Source: Bacillota bacterium (lineage in GTDB: Bacteria; Bacillota; Clostridia; Oscillospirales; Ruminococcaceae). Taken from it: a stretch of 6,879 bases of DNA. The DNA lies in assembly GCA_023457175.1 (NCBI GenBank), contig JAEWMM010000221.1:1-6879 (forward strand), given 5' to 3'. Below the pieces are notes generated by a model, which ran no database searches, was not told the DNA's origin, and saw nothing but the letters and a program-made list of their open reading frames with translations. Each line of letters begins with the position of its first letter. Positions within the stretch are counted from its first letter, which is position 1. The translations under genes and the position numbers were made by a program. Of the stretch, positions 6,333 to 6,879 are shown piece by piece.

Positions 6333-6553
6333 GGGCGGCGATCTCCTGTTAAAAAGCGATGGGGTTGGCGGATGATTTGTCAAGCCTTTTTCAAAAAGCT
6401 TGGTCTTAATCGTTAAAAGCGCAAAAAGGGGAGACAAAGCAGTCCGGCGAACTGTTTTGTTGAGCAAACCCTTGCAGGGTTTCCCCCCGCGTTTAAGCGG
6501 CGTCGGTGCCTTGATTTTTAGCTTTTGTTATTGAAAGTAAAAGGGGGTGAGCA
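6333..6553. other. Region upstream of rlmH: ribosome binding site, two small inverted repeats, no gene
   Basis: The rlmH ribosome binding site is next to the gene. An inverted repeat at 6381-6402 (CAAGC, T-run, A-run, GCTTG with one bulged C) is not followed by a T-run on either strand. A perfect 7-bp stem with a TGC loop lies at 6466-6482 (AAACCCT TGC AGGGTTT). The minus-strand frame from 6467 to the rlmH start is open but has no ribosome binding site and no RlmH-like residues. I see no complete promoter. Confidence 0.5.
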
Positions 6554-6616
6554 TGCCGCTTTTGGCAACTGTCATAAAGCGGCAGCGTGTTTAAGTTTCG
6601 TGCTGCGGCGCGAAAC
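6554..6616. repeat. Two adjacent stem-loops
   Basis: The first stem is TGCCGCTTT (6554-6562) with AAAGCGGCA (6576-6584), 9 bp and perfect, with a 13-base loop. The second is GTTTCGTGC (6595-6603) with GCGCGAAAC (6608-6616), 9 bp including one G-U pair in the plus-strand RNA, with a TGCG tetraloop. A 13-codon plus-strand frame (6553-6594, MPLLATVIKRQRV) with a strong AAGGGGGTGA site lies over the first stem. No T-run follows either stem. Confidence 0.5.
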
Positions 6617-6619
6617 GAT

Positions 6620-6642
6620 CCCCCACCCCCGCCCCTGCCCCC
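6620..6642 (-). other. Strong G-quadruplex motif
   Basis: Reading the minus strand, four G-tracts of 5, 4, 5 and 5 bases are separated by loops CA, C and T. Long tracts with 1-2 base loops are the most stable class of intramolecular G-quadruplex. It partly overlaps the 12-bp hairpin at 6630-6657, so the two structures would compete. It lies about 290 bases upstream of the rlmH start on the same strand. Confidence 0.6.
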
Positions 6643-6657
6643 GCCGGGGCAGGGGCG
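6630..6657. repeat. GC-rich perfect 12-bp hairpin
   Basis: CGCCCCTGCCCC (6630-6641) and GGGGCAGGGGCG (6646-6657) are perfect inverted copies around a CGCC loop. The stem would be very stable. Neither strand has a T-run after it, so it does not read as an ordinary intrinsic terminator. Confidence 0.6.
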
Positions 6658-6660
6658 TCA

Positions 6661-6879
6661 GATTACAATATCAAGCGCAATACAAATGTTGATGTTTAGG
6701 ACGGTTGCCCTAGGTGTATTATCGCTGTCGCGGGTTTTGCCGGCATAACTGCCGAAGGTTGCTCGCTCCGCGGGCCCCCTTTTTCTGCCGCCAGAAAAAG
6801 GGGGGAAAAAGACCGCTCAAGGAAGGGACCTTTCGACGTTCCCTTCCTTAAGAATCCATCCTTTCCATCGACCAAGGAC
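6661..6879. repeat. Probable dispersed intergenic repeat with two large hairpins; runs off the right edge
   Basis: It contains a perfect 13-bp stem (CCCCCTTTTTCTG at 6775-6787 with CAGAAAAAGGGGG at 6792-6804, loop CCGC), a perfect 10-bp stem (AAGGAAGGGA at 6819-6828 with TCCCTTCCTT at 6840-6849), and a small 5-bp stem at 6741-6754. On the minus strand a frame is open for 60 codons from 6878 to a TAA at 6696, containing DGKDGFLRKGTSKGPFLERS and EKGGPRSEQPSAVMPAK. On the plus strand a 20-codon frame from 6687 reads MLMFRTVALGVLSLSRVLPA. I recall peptides like these as small hypothetical proteins annotated many times over in Oscillospiraceae genomes, which would fit translations of a multi-copy element, not a gene. 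That recollection is unverified. The stems lack T-runs, so they are not plain terminators. Confidence 0.45.

Noticed and set aside
6378..6383. rlmH promoter at TTGACA
   Set aside because: The -35 box is perfect, but nothing resembling a -10 box lies 16-18 bases downstream on the minus strand.
6333..6467. N-terminal extension of RlmH starting at 6467
   Set aside because: The extra 45 residues are unlike any RlmH, there is no ribosome binding site at 6467, and the start at 6332 gives the standard 159 residues behind AGGAG.
6775..6849. Intrinsic terminators from the two large right-end hairpins
   Set aside because: Neither stem is directly followed by a T-run on either strand; the nearest T-run on the minus strand is several bases past the 10-bp stem.
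6333..6879. tRNA or other known RNA gene
   Set aside because: No cloverleaf, no T-loop with a matching acceptor stem and no recognisable riboswitch core could be found among the stem-loops.

Overview
The window looks like chromosomal DNA from a fairly GC-rich Firmicute, most likely a clostridial Oscillospiraceae/Ruminococcaceae-type bacterium. This rests on strong AAAGGAGG-type ribosome binding sites, a LytR-CpsA-Psr (LCP) protein of the kind found in Gram-positive cell walls, a YczE/YitT-type membrane protein, an RlmH of standard Firmicute length, and GC-rich codon use. The assignment is an inference; there is no rRNA or other marker gene in view.

Every convincing gene lies on the minus strand, so the window reads from right to left. 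The right end (6333-6879) has no convincing gene. It holds a dense set of perfect or near-perfect stem-loops, a strong G-quadruplex motif, and a stretch that looks like a dispersed intergenic repeat. Next come rlmH (23S rRNA methyltransferase), a metallo-beta-lactamase-fold hydrolase, the RNA-binding protein Tex, and a YczE/YitT-type membrane protein. The four are spaced 27, 70 and 21 bases apart. No terminator is visible between them, and a strong intrinsic terminator follows the last one (2022-2063), so they may form one transcription unit.

A second intergenic region (1407-2021) holds an in-phase tandem array of eight 10-bp units, a GC-rich inverted repeat, and a good sigma-A type promoter that drives the LCP gene. 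That gene has an odd leader with a perfect Shine-Dalgarno sequence in an awkward place. The LCP protein attaches glycopolymers to the wall or is a diverged relative of enzymes that do. After it, the left edge cuts through the start of what is probably a GNAT acetyltransferase.

The genes are mainly housekeeping: ribosome maturation, RNA metabolism and cell envelope. I see no defence system, CRISPR array, transposase or phage gene. The parts most worth a second look are non-coding: the 10-bp array and the hairpin/repeat block upstream of rlmH.
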